Source: DASVHS01 sp035468985
GTDB lineage: Bacteria > Acidobacteriota > Thermoanaerobaculia > Gp7-AA8
Assembly (NCBI GenBank): GCA_035468985.1
Contig: DATISF010000038.1
Span: 1 to 64,000, forward strand
Length of the DNA stretch: 64,000 nt
Direction of reading: 5' to 3'
Both the position numbers and the translations under genes were made by a program. Below the pieces are notes generated by a model, which did no database searches, was not told the origin of the DNA, and saw nothing but the letters and a program-made list of their open reading frames with translations. This document shows, piece after piece, positions 49,886 through 57,678 of the stretch (positions are counted from its first letter, which is position 1; each line of letters opens with the position of its first letter).

Positions 49886-50066
49886 GAACCTCTGCGCAAG
49901 TCGTTGTTCACGTCATCCTGAGCCGCGAAGACGGCGAAGGATCTCGAAATCGCAGGCAGGCCCGGGGCCGACTGAGAGTCGGCCCTACGTGATCGCAGGC
50001 GTTTTCGCATCCTGAGATCCTTCGTCGCGCTTCGCCGGCTCAGGATGACGACTTGTGCAGCGGTTC
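49886..50066. mobile_element. 181-bp copy of the MITE-like element, interrupted by a nested insert
   Basis: Same element as 40004-40141 in the opposite orientation. Its right terminus (50048-50066) differs from the left by two bases. It is exactly 43 bp longer than the intact copy: a 35-bp insert (49958-49992) plus an 8-bp direct duplication. Confidence 0.88.
49958..49992. mobile_element. Family B palindrome nested in the element, with 8-bp target duplication
   Basis: The insert reads AGGCCCGGGGCCGACTGAGA then GTCGGCCCTACGTGA. It is flanked by TCGCAGGC at 49950-49957 and again at 49993-50000. In the uninterrupted copy this octamer occurs once. Its core GGCCGACT...AGTCGGCC is the same as in the family B copies at 47309 and 58741. 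Confidence 0.85.
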
Positions 50067-50117
50067 CCTGACCGGCATCCGCGTTGCTACTCCTAATGAT
50101 TGAAAGGAGTCGCGAAC

Positions 50118-50357
50118 ATGAACAACACAACTCGCCGTACTCCGGCCGAAGTGGCCGCGGACGCATCGATCGAGCACACCGGAAAAGGTCTTTTCAACCA
50201 GGTCAAGGGCACGGTCAAGCGGCTGTTCGGCAAGAATGTCGAAGGCCGTTACGATCAGCTCAAAGGACGCGCGCAGGAGACGCTCGGCCGTTACGAAGCG
50301 AAAGAAGCACGACTGGAGAGCAGGGACGACGACGATACGAAGCGTTCGTCATCCTGA
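50118..50357 (+). CDS. CsbD-family stress protein
   Basis: 79 aa, hydrophilic. The CsbD core is KGLFNQVKGTVKRLFGKNVEGRYDQLKGRAQETLGRYE. CsbD proteins are general-stress proteins of unknown biochemical role. A strong RBS (AAAGGAGT) precedes ATG 50118. The last codons (RSSS and TGA) are supplied by the left arm of the family A repeat that follows. Confidence 0.85.
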   Translation: MNNTTRRTPAEVAADASIEHTGKGLFNQVKGTVKRLFGKNVEGRYDQLKGRAQETLGRYEAKEARLESRDDDDTKRSSS

Positions 50358-50416
50358 ATCGCGCAGACGACGAAGGATCTCGGTCGACGAGATCCTTCGC
50401 TTCGCTCAGGATGACG
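50347..50416. repeat. Family A palindrome supplying stop codons to both convergent genes
   Basis: Left arm CGTCATCCTGAATCGCGCAG, right arm CGCTTCGCTCAGGATGACG, with inner palindrome AAGGATCTCGTCGACGAGATCCTT-like text. TCA TCC TGA in each arm is read as Ser-Ser-stop: the csbD-like gene ends in it on the plus strand, and the DUF6986-like gene ends in it on the minus strand. The hairpin may also end transcription from both sides. Confidence 0.85.
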
Positions 50417-51725
50417 TGTTCGCCCGATCCCGCCGTCCCTTCAGAATCTTCACGAATGACCGGCTCCGCAGCTCCGCGAGCGTGAGCCCTGTGGCGAGCG
50501 CTTCGTCCTCGCTCAGCGCGCCGCTGTTGATCCCGCGAATGAAGTAGTTGAGAAGTCCCTGCCCCGTCGCCGCGTCATCGAACACGTCGCCGACAAGGGT
50601 GGCCTGCCCCGCCTTCTGCATGAAATTGCGGAGGCGGTCGGTGGCGAGGTCGAGCCCCTCGAGAAAGAACGCGTAGATTGCCGCGTACCGCGTCGGGAGC
50701 TGCGCCGGATGCAGATCCCAACCCTGGTAGTACGCGTGAACGAGCGAATGGCGGATGTGATCGACGTGCAGACGCCACGCGCGATGAACGGTCGCGACGT
50801 CGCCGGGATGAGCCGGGATGGGCATGATGTTCGTCGCGCCGTCGGACAGCCACAGTCCCGTTCCGGCGTATGCGATCTGCATCATGTGCCGCGCGAAATC
50901 GCACGCCGGGTGATCCATCCGCTGTTCCGATGCCGTGATGTTGCAGCTCGCCGTGTAGTCGTACGTTCCGAAATGCGCGGCAACCGCACGTCCGCGCGCG
51001 GCATCGAGAAACTTCGGCAGATTCGACTCTCCGCGCGCATCGAGGATCGACTGCGTCGTCTCGATCATGAATTCGAGGCGGAGCGTCCCCGCGGCGAGAC
51101 CGAGCCGCGGCTCGATTCGGTCGTAGAGATCGGCCAGGACCGTGACCTGCTCCGGCAGCTGAATCTTCGGAAGGGTCACGACGAATCCGGACGGCAGCTT
51201 CCCTCCCGTCTCCTGCAGCAGCGTGGTCAGGAAAATGTCGAACGTGCGGATCGAGCGCCGCATCAGCTCGAGTGTGAACGGCTTGATGCGGATCCCGATA
51301 AACGGCGGGAGCGTGCGGTCGCGCATCCCGCGCGCCACCTCGCGCGCCGCCGCTTCGGCGTGTCCGTCTTCTTCCTCGTCCGGACGATTGCCGTAACCAT
51401 CTTCGAAATCGATGCGGAAGTCTTCGACCGCCTCCGATTGCAGCTTCCCCGTGACCCGCCCCCACACCCGTTCCGCGAGCGCCTCGGGTGTCCCGATCGC
51501 CGCCGCAAACGTGCGCGCATCGCGGCCGTACTCATGCAGAACACGAAGTGCGGTCTCGCCGAGCTTCTTCGCCGTATCCGACTTGAAGAGATGCGCGCCG
51601 CCGTACACGGTGTGCACAGGCTGACGCTCTCCTGCCGAACCGGGGAAGCGTTTGTTGAACGGGACGAGCGCGGATTCCAGCGCGCGCGTCGTGCTGGCGA
51701 TCTCTTTTTCGTCGAGTGTCTTCAA
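50406..51725 (-). CDS. DUF6986-like HpcH/citrate-lyase-type aldolase fold protein
   Basis: 439 aa. Resembles the malate-synthase/HpcH/citrate-lyase barrel: RIDFEDGYGNRPDEEED (metal-binding acidic loop), GFVVTLPKIQLPEQVTVLADL, LRLEFMIETTQSILDARG (Glu ligand) and AHFGTYDYTASCNITASEQRMDHPAC. This matches the family I know as DUF6986, often beside purine-degradation genes. A role in handling glyoxylate from ureidoglycolate is plausible but inferred. Start ATG overlaps the puuD stop (same strand, downstream of puuD). The last two residues (SS) come from the repeat. Confidence 0.75.
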   Translation of the reverse strand: MKTLDEKEIASTTRALESALVPFNKRFPGSAGERQPVHTVYGGAHLFKSDTAKKLGETALRVLHEYGRDARTFAAAIGTPEALAERVWGRVTGKLQSEAVEDFRIDFEDGYGNRPDEEEDGHAEAAAREVARGMRDRTLPPFIGIRIKPFTLELMRRSIRTFDIFLTTLLQETGGKLPSGFVVTLPKIQLPEQVTVLADLYDRIEPRLGLAAGTLRLEFMIETTQSILDARGESNLPKFLDAARGRAVAAHFGTYDYTASCNITASEQRMDHPACDFARHMMQIAYAGTGLWLSDGATNIMPIPAHPGDVATVHRAWRLHVDHIRHSLVHAYYQGWDLHPAQLPTRYAAIYAFFLEGLDLATDRLRNFMQKAGQATLVGDVFDDAATGQGLLNYFIRGINSGALSEDEALATGLTLAELRSRSFVKILKGRRDRANTSS

Positions 51726-52501
51726 TGGCTTCTCACGATGTGTGCTGCGATCCAGCCGATCACGGTGAGCACACCGAGAACGGCCCAGTTGTATCGGCTT
51801 CCGTAGAGCGCGACCGGAAAGTGATTGCCGATCATGATGAGGAGCACGGGCATGATCAGAAACGTGTTGTGCTTCGAGCGGTTCTTGGCGCGCTCGCCGA
51901 GGCGCTGATCGGGCTCGCCGCCTTCTCTGGCCACGCGGACCATCTGCCGCTGTGCGGGAAGAATGCGCACCCAGACGTTCGCGGCCATCATCGTTCCCAT
52001 CGCCGCTCCCACGTGCATGAACGCGGCGCGCGGCGACATCAGCCGGTCGAGGCCATACGTCGCGGCCATGATCAGCAGCCAGCCGGCGAACATCGCCACG
52101 CGGTTGTCACGCGCGAGGACCAGGTCGTAGAGGAACCACGACACGACGAGCATCGCCAGTCCGGCTCCGATCGCCTGGGCGTTGTTCAACTTCCCCGGCT
52201 CGCCGTCGCTCATCAGGCCGCCGAGGTAGTAGACGATGCCGAGAAGGACGAACCCGCTGATCCAGGTCAGCGCCGCCTCCCATTTGAACCAGTGGAGATT
52301 GTGCGAGCCCGACGGCTTCGAGAGCTTCTCGACGCGATAGAAGCCGCCGCTGTGCACCATCCACACTTGATCGGGGTCGGTCGTGTGAAAGCGCCGGTCG
52401 AGCCAGGTGAAGTACCAGGTCGCGCCGATCCAGAGGATTCCGGCGAAGACATGGAACCATCTCACGCTCAGGTTGAGCCATTCTTGAAGCGTGTAGTTCA
52501 T
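51722..52501 (-). CDS. puuD: urate hydroxylase PuuD, membrane domain only
   Basis: 259 aa, about seven membrane segments. NLSVRWFHVFAGILWIGATWYFTWLD at the N-terminus, then SGGFYRVEKL, HWFKWEAALTWISGFVLLGIVYYLGG and RAAFMHVGAAMGTMMAANVWVRILPAQRQMV are typical of PuuD, the bacterial membrane urate oxidase. PuuD normally carries a C-terminal cytochrome c domain; here the protein stops after the last membrane helix. Electrons would need a separate cytochrome, and a dihaem c-type protein is encoded at 61883. Coupled to the DUF6986-like gene. Confidence 0.88.
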   Translation of the reverse strand: MNYTLQEWLNLSVRWFHVFAGILWIGATWYFTWLDRRFHTTDPDQVWMVHSGGFYRVEKLSKPSGSHNLHWFKWEAALTWISGFVLLGIVYYLGGLMSDGEPGKLNNAQAIGAGLAMLVVSWFLYDLVLARDNRVAMFAGWLLIMAATYGLDRLMSPRAAFMHVGAAMGTMMAANVWVRILPAQRQMVRVAREGGEPDQRLGERAKNRSKHNTFLIMPVLLIMIGNHFPVALYGSRYNWAVLGVLTVIGWIAAHIVRSH

Positions 52502-52518
52502 ACGGTCGTGGGTCCCCC

Positions 52519-53274
52519 ATGTTATCGTCACACCCTCCCGTGACGGTACAACTCGAGGTTCCGGACAACGTCCGCAAGGTCGTGGACGACGTCGTCGCCG
52601 GCGCGCGAGCGGCGTTCGGCGATGCGCTGCGCTCCGTCGTTCTCTACGGATCGGCGGCGGAGGGGCGACTGCGTGCGTCATCGGACCTCAATTTGCTCTT
52701 CGTGCTCTCGAAGTTCGACGCCGAGCAGGCCAATCCTTTCCGCGAGCTGTTCCGGTTCGCGCAGTCGGCGATCAACCTGACCTCGATGTTCCTGCTGCAG
52801 GACGAGCTCTCGGCGGCGGAGGATGCGTTCGCGCAGAAGTTCGCGGACATCCGCCGCAGGCACGTCGTTCTCTTCGGCGAAAACCCCTTTCCCGAGAAGG
52901 CGATCGCACGCGATGCGATCATTCGCCGCCTCCGGCAGATCCTGCTCAATCTCTCGATCCGCTCGCGCGAGATGTACGTCTCGCGCAGTCTCCGCGAAGA
53001 ACAATGTGCAGTGACGGCCGCGGAGATCGCGGGGCCGCTGCGAAGCGCCGCGTCGACGATCCTCGAGCTGGAGCGCGGCGAGATCGTTCCGCCGAAAGAA
53101 GCGCTGTCGAAAGTCGTCCAGGAGCTCGGCCGTCCGGAACTGATCGAGCTTCTTCCGCATCTCTCCGAGGCGAGGGAGCGGCGGAGTCTTCCGGCGGGAC
53201 GGGCGGCGGCGATCCTGTTCCAGACCCTCCAGCTCGTGCGGACTCTCTATCAGAAGTCGCTCACGATCCGATGA
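52519..53274 (+). CDS. nucleotidyltransferase-domain protein, first gene of the MNIO operon
   Basis: 251 aa. The N-terminal half is a polymerase-beta-like nucleotidyltransferase: SVVLYGSAAEGRLRASSDLNLLFVL. The second acidic position of the GSx(10)DxD motif is Asn (DLN), so the metal site may be altered. The C-terminal half is helical. The ATG 52519 or GTG 52540 (VTVQLEVPDN) is the start. The stop overlaps the next ATG (ATGA). NTase partners of this type have no settled role. Diverges from puuD with 17 bp between starts. Confidence 0.75.
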   Translation: MLSSHPPVTVQLEVPDNVRKVVDDVVAGARAAFGDALRSVVLYGSAAEGRLRASSDLNLLFVLSKFDAEQANPFRELFRFAQSAINLTSMFLLQDELSAAEDAFAQKFADIRRRHVVLFGENPFPEKAIARDAIIRRLRQILLNLSIRSREMYVSRSLREEQCAVTAAEIAGPLRSAASTILELERGEIVPPKEALSKVVQELGRPELIELLPHLSEARERRSLPAGRAAAILFQTLQLVRTLYQKSLTIR

Positions 53275-54203
53275 ATCCGTTCAACCTCACCGGCCCGGAG
53301 TTCCTCGCGTTCTACGCGATCCTCTCGCTGGTGACGATCGCCGCCGCATGGTTCATCCGGCGAAGGCAGGAGCTCGAGCTCGCTCGCGATTTGAGCCCGA
53401 TCAAACGCGGCCTGATCGCATCGCATACGCGCAGCGCCGATTTCACGACGCCGACGACTGACCCGTATCTGATCGCTTTTCTTCGTGGCGGCAAGAATGA
53501 GCTGGTACGAGTGGCCACCGTTTCGCTCATCGATCGCGGCCTGCTGACGATCGCCGGCGACACGATCGTGGCCTCGCACACTGGAAATTCGCTGGAAGCG
53601 AGAAAAAAGATCGAGCAGGACCTCATCCATTTTTTCCACACGCCCCAGTCCTACGACGCGGTGTTCTCGACGAGCCTGTTCAACGCCGATGCCACCGAAT
53701 ACGAGTATCAACTGGTGCAGCAGAGATTTCTGCCCGACGACGACATCGACCAGATCCGCAACACGATCTTCGGCATCGCCGCGGTGATCCTCGGCGGCGT
53801 CGCCGCGATCAAGCTGCTGGTCGCGCTGTCGCGCGGCCGGACCAACATCCAGTTCCTGCTCTTCTTCGGAGTGGGTGCGATCATCCTGCTGCGGAAGGCG
53901 GTGTTCGGCCGGCAGACTGCCATCGGCGAGAGGTTTCTCGGCGAGGTCCGGAATCTCTTTCGTTCGCTCGAGCTTCGCGCCGCGCAGATCCGGCCGGGCG
54001 GCTCGACCGGCGACGTCGCGCTCCTCGCCGCGGTCTTCGGAGTCACGGCCCTCACCGGAGCGGGATTCGCGTGGGCGAAGTCGATCTTCCCGCGGGCACA
54101 GACAGGATCGTCGTGGTCATCGTGCGGATCGTCGTGCGGATCGTCCTGCGGATCGTCGTGCGGCGGAGGTTGCGGCGGCGGATGTGGAGGGTGCGGCGGA
54201 TGA
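53271..54203 (+). CDS. TIGR04222-type membrane protein with Cys/Gly-rich C-terminal tail
   Basis: 310 aa. One membrane segment near residues 10-29, a soluble domain (about 40-160, with DPYLIAFLRGGKNELVRVATVSLIDRGLL), then three more membrane segments at roughly 166-186, 192-209 and 248-267. The last 32 residues are low-complexity: repeated SSCG units followed by GGGC and GGC units, seven cysteines in all. I know this N-terminal domain as TIGR04222, whose members often end in such tails. The gene overlaps both neighbours by 4 nt. With the DUF692 enzyme next door, the tail is the obvious candidate substrate for Cys modification (inference). Confidence 0.8.
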   Translation: MNPFNLTGPEFLAFYAILSLVTIAAAWFIRRRQELELARDLSPIKRGLIASHTRSADFTTPTTDPYLIAFLRGGKNELVRVATVSLIDRGLLTIAGDTIVASHTGNSLEARKKIEQDLIHFFHTPQSYDAVFSTSLFNADATEYEYQLVQQRFLPDDDIDQIRNTIFGIAAVILGGVAAIKLLVALSRGRTNIQFLLFFGVGAIILLRKAVFGRQTAIGERFLGEVRNLFRSLELRAAQIRPGGSTGDVALLAAVFGVTALTGAGFAWAKSIFPRAQTGSSWSSCGSSCGSSCGSSCGGGCGGGCGGCGG

Positions 54204-55264
54204 GATTCGGCCTGAGCTGGCGTCCGGAGATCGGGTCGGGCATTCTCCGGCACCTCGACGAGATCGACGCGGTCGAGATCATGGCGGAGGACTTCGTCGA
54301 CGCCGATCGAGCGTCGCGCCGCGCGCTCCGCTTTCTCGGCGAGCAGGTGCCCGTCGTCGTCCACGCGACGACCCTCGGACTGGCATCCACGGAGCCGGCC
54401 GCGCGCAAGCGCCTCGACGCGATCGCGCGCGTCATCGAATGGCTGCGGCCGGAGTTCTGGTCGGAGCATCTGGCATTCGTGCGCGCGGGCGGAAGCGAGA
54501 TCGGCCATCTCGCCGCGCCGCCGCGGAACGACGAGATGCTCGAAGGTCTCACGCACAATGTCGAAGTCGCGCGGGGCGTGATCGGATCGGCTCCACTTCT
54601 CGAGAACATCGCCTCGCTCGTCGACCCGCCTTTCAGCACCTACGACGAGGCCGAGTGGCTCACCGCGGTCACGCGCACCACCGGATCGAAGCTGCTCCTC
54701 GACCTTCACAATCTGCACGCGAACGCCACCAACTTCGGATTCGACGCCCATTCGGTGATCGCTCGGCTTCCGCACGAGCGCATCGGCGCGATTCACCTCG
54801 CCGGCGGAAAACGGATCGAAGGCGATCGCATCCTCGACGATCACCTGCACGCCGTTCCCGACGAGGTCTACACACTCCTCGGCGAACTCGATGCGGATGC
54901 GACGGTGATCATCGAGCGCGACGGGCAGTATCCGGAGTTCGGGGTGTTGCTTGACGAATTGAGAAGGGCGCGTGCGGTGGAGAAGACACGAGGACAGAGG
55001 GATTCGGCGACTTGGGGCGCCGCACTCCGAGGCCACGAGTCCTCGAGTCCTCAGGTCCTCCCCTTCCTGGCAAAGCTCTACACCGACCCAACGACGAGAG
55101 CGCAGTTCCTCGGGAGCCCGTTCGAAACAGCCCGGTGCGCCGGCTTCTCGGCGCAGGACGCGCGGACGCTCGCCTCCATCGATCTGGAGGCGGTCACACT
55201 CGCGGCGCGGAGCTACGAGAAAAAGCGTACTCGGAGATCCGCATCAGGATCTCTTCACACGTAG
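54200..55264 (+). CDS. DUF692/MNIO-family multinuclear iron oxidative enzyme
   Basis: 354 aa. TIM-barrel DUF692 (MNIO) fold, the family of MbnB, TglH and bufferin enzymes, which modify cysteines in peptides. Likely iron ligands: His 55 (VVVHATTLG), His 90 (WSEHLAF), Glu 135 (LLENIAS), Asp 168 and His 170/173 (LLDLHNLHAN), His 199 (IHLAGG), Asp 214 and His 215 (LDDHLHAVP), Glu 239 (IIERDGQYPE). A repeat-coded linker (residues 261-286) joins a C-terminal helical part (FLAKLYTDPTTRAQFLGSP...) that is not in the basic fold and may bind the substrate or partner. ATG 54200 overlaps the TIGR04222 stop. The 3' end overlaps xdhB by 71 nt. Confidence 0.85.
   Translation: MRFGLSWRPEIGSGILRHLDEIDAVEIMAEDFVDADRASRRALRFLGEQVPVVVHATTLGLASTEPAARKRLDAIARVIEWLRPEFWSEHLAFVRAGGSEIGHLAAPPRNDEMLEGLTHNVEVARGVIGSAPLLENIASLVDPPFSTYDEAEWLTAVTRTTGSKLLLDLHNLHANATNFGFDAHSVIARLPHERIGAIHLAGGKRIEGDRILDDHLHAVPDEVYTLLGELDADATVIIERDGQYPEFGVLLDELRRARAVEKTRGQRDSATWGAALRGHESSSPQVLPFLAKLYTDPTTRAQFLGSPFETARCAGFSAQDARTLASIDLEAVTLAARSYEKKRTRRSASGSLHT
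54982..55062. repeat. Palindromic repeat in the DUF692 interdomain linker
   Basis: GAAGACACGAGGACAGAGGG... and the inverted CACGAGTCCTCGAGTCCTCAGGTCC form an imperfect inverted repeat with GAGGAC units. It is in frame and encodes EKTRGQRDSATWGAALRGHE and a few more residues. The position between the barrel and the helical domain suggests it is tolerated as a linker. Confidence 0.6.
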
Positions 55265-57500
55265 CGGGGACGCGCAGCTTCGGGATGTCGCCGTTCGAAA
55301 CGAACGACAGCGCGTGCTTCACCGCGCACCACACCGAGATCGACATCAAGAGAGGCGGCTCGCCGACCGCTTTGCTGCCGGCGATGTTCACCGGGTTGTC
55401 GTGCTCGATCCAGTCGACGTTGAACACCTCGGGAAGATCGTTGATGTTGGGGATTTTGTACGTCGTCGGCGAATGCGCCAGCAGCTCGCCGCCCGCGGTG
55501 TAGCGGAGATCCTCTGTCGTCAGCCAGCCCATGCCTTGAATGAAGCCGCCGGTCATCTGGCCGCGATCGACGCCGGGATTGATGGGCCGGCCGATGTCCA
55601 TGAGCACATCGCTGCGCAGGACTTTCATCTCTCCGGTGAAGCGATCGATGAGCACTTCCGAGCACGCCGTTCCCATCGTGTAGTAGAGGAACGGATGGCC
55701 CTGGCCGCCTTCGCTCGTCCAGTCCCAGTCGATGCGAGCGGTGGCGTAGAAGCCCTTTTCGCCGAGTGGGATGCGGGACCGATAGCAGATGCCGACGAGG
55801 TCGGCGAAGGACATCTTCTTCGTCAAATCGTTCTTGTCCCGGACGAGACCGTCTCCGAAGACGACGTCGGCTGCACCCAATTCTTTCTTCGCCGCATCTG
55901 CCATCCGCGCTTTGATCTTGCGGCAGGCGTCGACGGCCGCGGCGCCGTTCAGATCGGCGGCGCTCGACGCGGCGGTGGCCGACGTGTTGTTGTTCTTTTC
56001 GGTCGAGGTGACCATCACCAGCACGCGATCGAGCGTCACGCCAAGTTCGTCGGCGACAAGCTGCCGGATCTTCGTGTTGACGCCCTGCCCCATCTCCGTG
56101 GCGCCGGTCGAGACCTGCACGCTGCCGTCGAGAAACACGTTCACGAGCGCGTTGGCCTGGTTCAGGAACTTCGTGTTGAACGAGATGCCGAACTTCACCG
56201 CGGTGAGCGCCATCCCCTTGAGGTGCGTTTTCGACGAGGCGTTGAAGCGATTCACCTCGTCCATGCGGCGGTTGTATTCGCAGCGCTGCGGCAGCTCGGT
56301 GAAGAGGCGCGGAAGCGTGTTGCGCTCGACCACCTCACCGTATGGGGTGGTGTTGCGCGTCTCGACCTGATAGCAGTTCGTGCGGCGGACTTCGAGCGCG
56401 TCCTTCTTCAGGAACGCGGCGATCTCCTGCATCACGTTCTCGATCGTGATCACGCCCTGCGGTCCGCCGAATCCGCGGAACGCCGTGTTGGGCGGCATGT
56501 TCGTCCGGCAGATCGTGCCGCGGATCTCGATGTGCGGGATGAAGTAGGCGTTTTCGGCGTGCGTCATGGCCCGCGCCATCACCGCCGGCGAGAGGTCGGC
56601 GTACGCTCCGCCGTCGGAGTAGAGATCGAACTTCGCCGCCACGATCTCGCCGCTGCGCCGGAATCCGATGCGATAGCGGTTGTGGAACGGGTGGCGCTTC
56701 CCCGTCACGTGCATGTCGTCGTCTTTGTTGTAGACCAGGCGTGCCGGCCGCCTGGTCTTCTGCGCGACGAGCGCCGCCATCACCGCGGGATGCGTGGCCT
56801 GGCATTCCTTGCCGCCGAATCCGCCTCCCATCCGCTTGGTGAGCACGACGACTTCATTCATCGACAATCCGAGGAGGTGCGCGATGACCTCCTGCACCTC
56901 GGTCGGATTCTGCGTCGACGAGTGAACCGTGAGCTGCCCGCGCTCGCCCGGATACACGATGACCGCCTGCGATTCGAGATAGAAGTGGTCCGCTCCCTGG
57001 TTCTCGAAAACACCTTCGAGGTAGTGATCCGCGGAAGCCATGGCCCGGTCTGGATCGCCGCGGCGAATCACGCGCGGATCGGGGAAGAAGTTGTTCGCGG
57101 CGATGGCCTCCTCGATCGTGAGGATCGGCTTCAACTCCTCGAGCTCGATGCGGATCGCTTTCTTTGCCTCGCGGATCGCGCGCGCGTTGTCGGCGGCAAT
57201 GACCACAATCGGCTGCCCGCGGAACGTGCACTCCTCCTCGGCCAGCAGGATCTCGTCCTTGTAAATCGGACCGAAGAGGTTCTGGTACAGATCGCGATAC
57301 GTGAACAGCCCGACGATCCCGGCGATCGTGCGCGCCGCCTCGAGATCGAGCGAGCGGATGCGCGCATGCGCGAGTGGCGACCAGAGGAAGTCGACGACGA
57401 GCTCGTTTGGTAACGGCGCCATATCGTCGACGTAGATGGATTCGCCGGTCACGTGGCCGATGGCGGAGTCGTGCGGGACGTTCTTGCCGACGACGGGCAT
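55194..57500 (-). CDS. xdhB: xanthine dehydrogenase molybdenum-binding subunit
   Basis: 768 aa. Oxidises hypoxanthine/xanthine to urate at a molybdopterin centre. N-terminal GKNVPHDSAIGHVTGESIYVDDM; Mo-cofactor motifs RMGGGFGGKECQ, TAFRGFGGPQG, TGATEMGQGVNTKI and the catalytic Glu in GSKAVGEPPLL. No FAD/[2Fe-2S] subunit is next to it, so XdhA must be elsewhere. I start at ATG 57500 (MPVVGKNVPH); codons upstream lie in a repeat. The gene faces the DUF692 operon tail-to-tail. Confidence 0.93.
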   Translation of the reverse strand: MPVVGKNVPHDSAIGHVTGESIYVDDMAPLPNELVVDFLWSPLAHARIRSLDLEAARTIAGIVGLFTYRDLYQNLFGPIYKDEILLAEEECTFRGQPIVVIAADNARAIREAKKAIRIELEELKPILTIEEAIAANNFFPDPRVIRRGDPDRAMASADHYLEGVFENQGADHFYLESQAVIVYPGERGQLTVHSSTQNPTEVQEVIAHLLGLSMNEVVVLTKRMGGGFGGKECQATHPAVMAALVAQKTRRPARLVYNKDDDMHVTGKRHPFHNRYRIGFRRSGEIVAAKFDLYSDGGAYADLSPAVMARAMTHAENAYFIPHIEIRGTICRTNMPPNTAFRGFGGPQGVITIENVMQEIAAFLKKDALEVRRTNCYQVETRNTTPYGEVVERNTLPRLFTELPQRCEYNRRMDEVNRFNASSKTHLKGMALTAVKFGISFNTKFLNQANALVNVFLDGSVQVSTGATEMGQGVNTKIRQLVADELGVTLDRVLVMVTSTEKNNNTSATAASSAADLNGAAAVDACRKIKARMADAAKKELGAADVVFGDGLVRDKNDLTKKMSFADLVGICYRSRIPLGEKGFYATARIDWDWTSEGGQGHPFLYYTMGTACSEVLIDRFTGEMKVLRSDVLMDIGRPINPGVDRGQMTGGFIQGMGWLTTEDLRYTAGGELLAHSPTTYKIPNINDLPEVFNVDWIEHDNPVNIAGSKAVGEPPLLMSISVWCAVKHALSFVSNGDIPKLRVPATCEEILMRISEYAFSRSSAPRV

Positions 57501-57518
57501 GGTGAGACTGGATTGTAG

Positions 57519-57600
57519 ACCGGGACACCGGGACACCGGGATGCGCGGACTTGCGGTGCATCACTCCCACTCCCCGACTCCCCGTGTCCCCGCATCCCCT
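57519..57600. repeat. Inverted CCGGGACAC / GTGTCCCCG repeat between xdhB and the methyltransferase
   Basis: CCGGGACACCGGGACACCGGGATGCGCGG on the left and CCCCGACTCCCCGTGTCCCCGCATCCCC on the right form an inverted repeat in the divergent intergenic region. It begins 19 bp upstream of the xdhB start. Promoters for both genes should lie around it; none is clear by eye. Confidence 0.6.
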
Positions 57601-57678
57601 CTCTTTCAACACCCTTTCAAACGCCGATTACAACGGTCCGAGCCGATCGTACTCGCACGAAAAAGGAGGAAGCACCCA

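Noticed and set aside
54972..57413. 813-codon plus-strand frame opposite xdhB
   Set aside because: Antisense of a clear molybdenum-binding subunit; no motif support.
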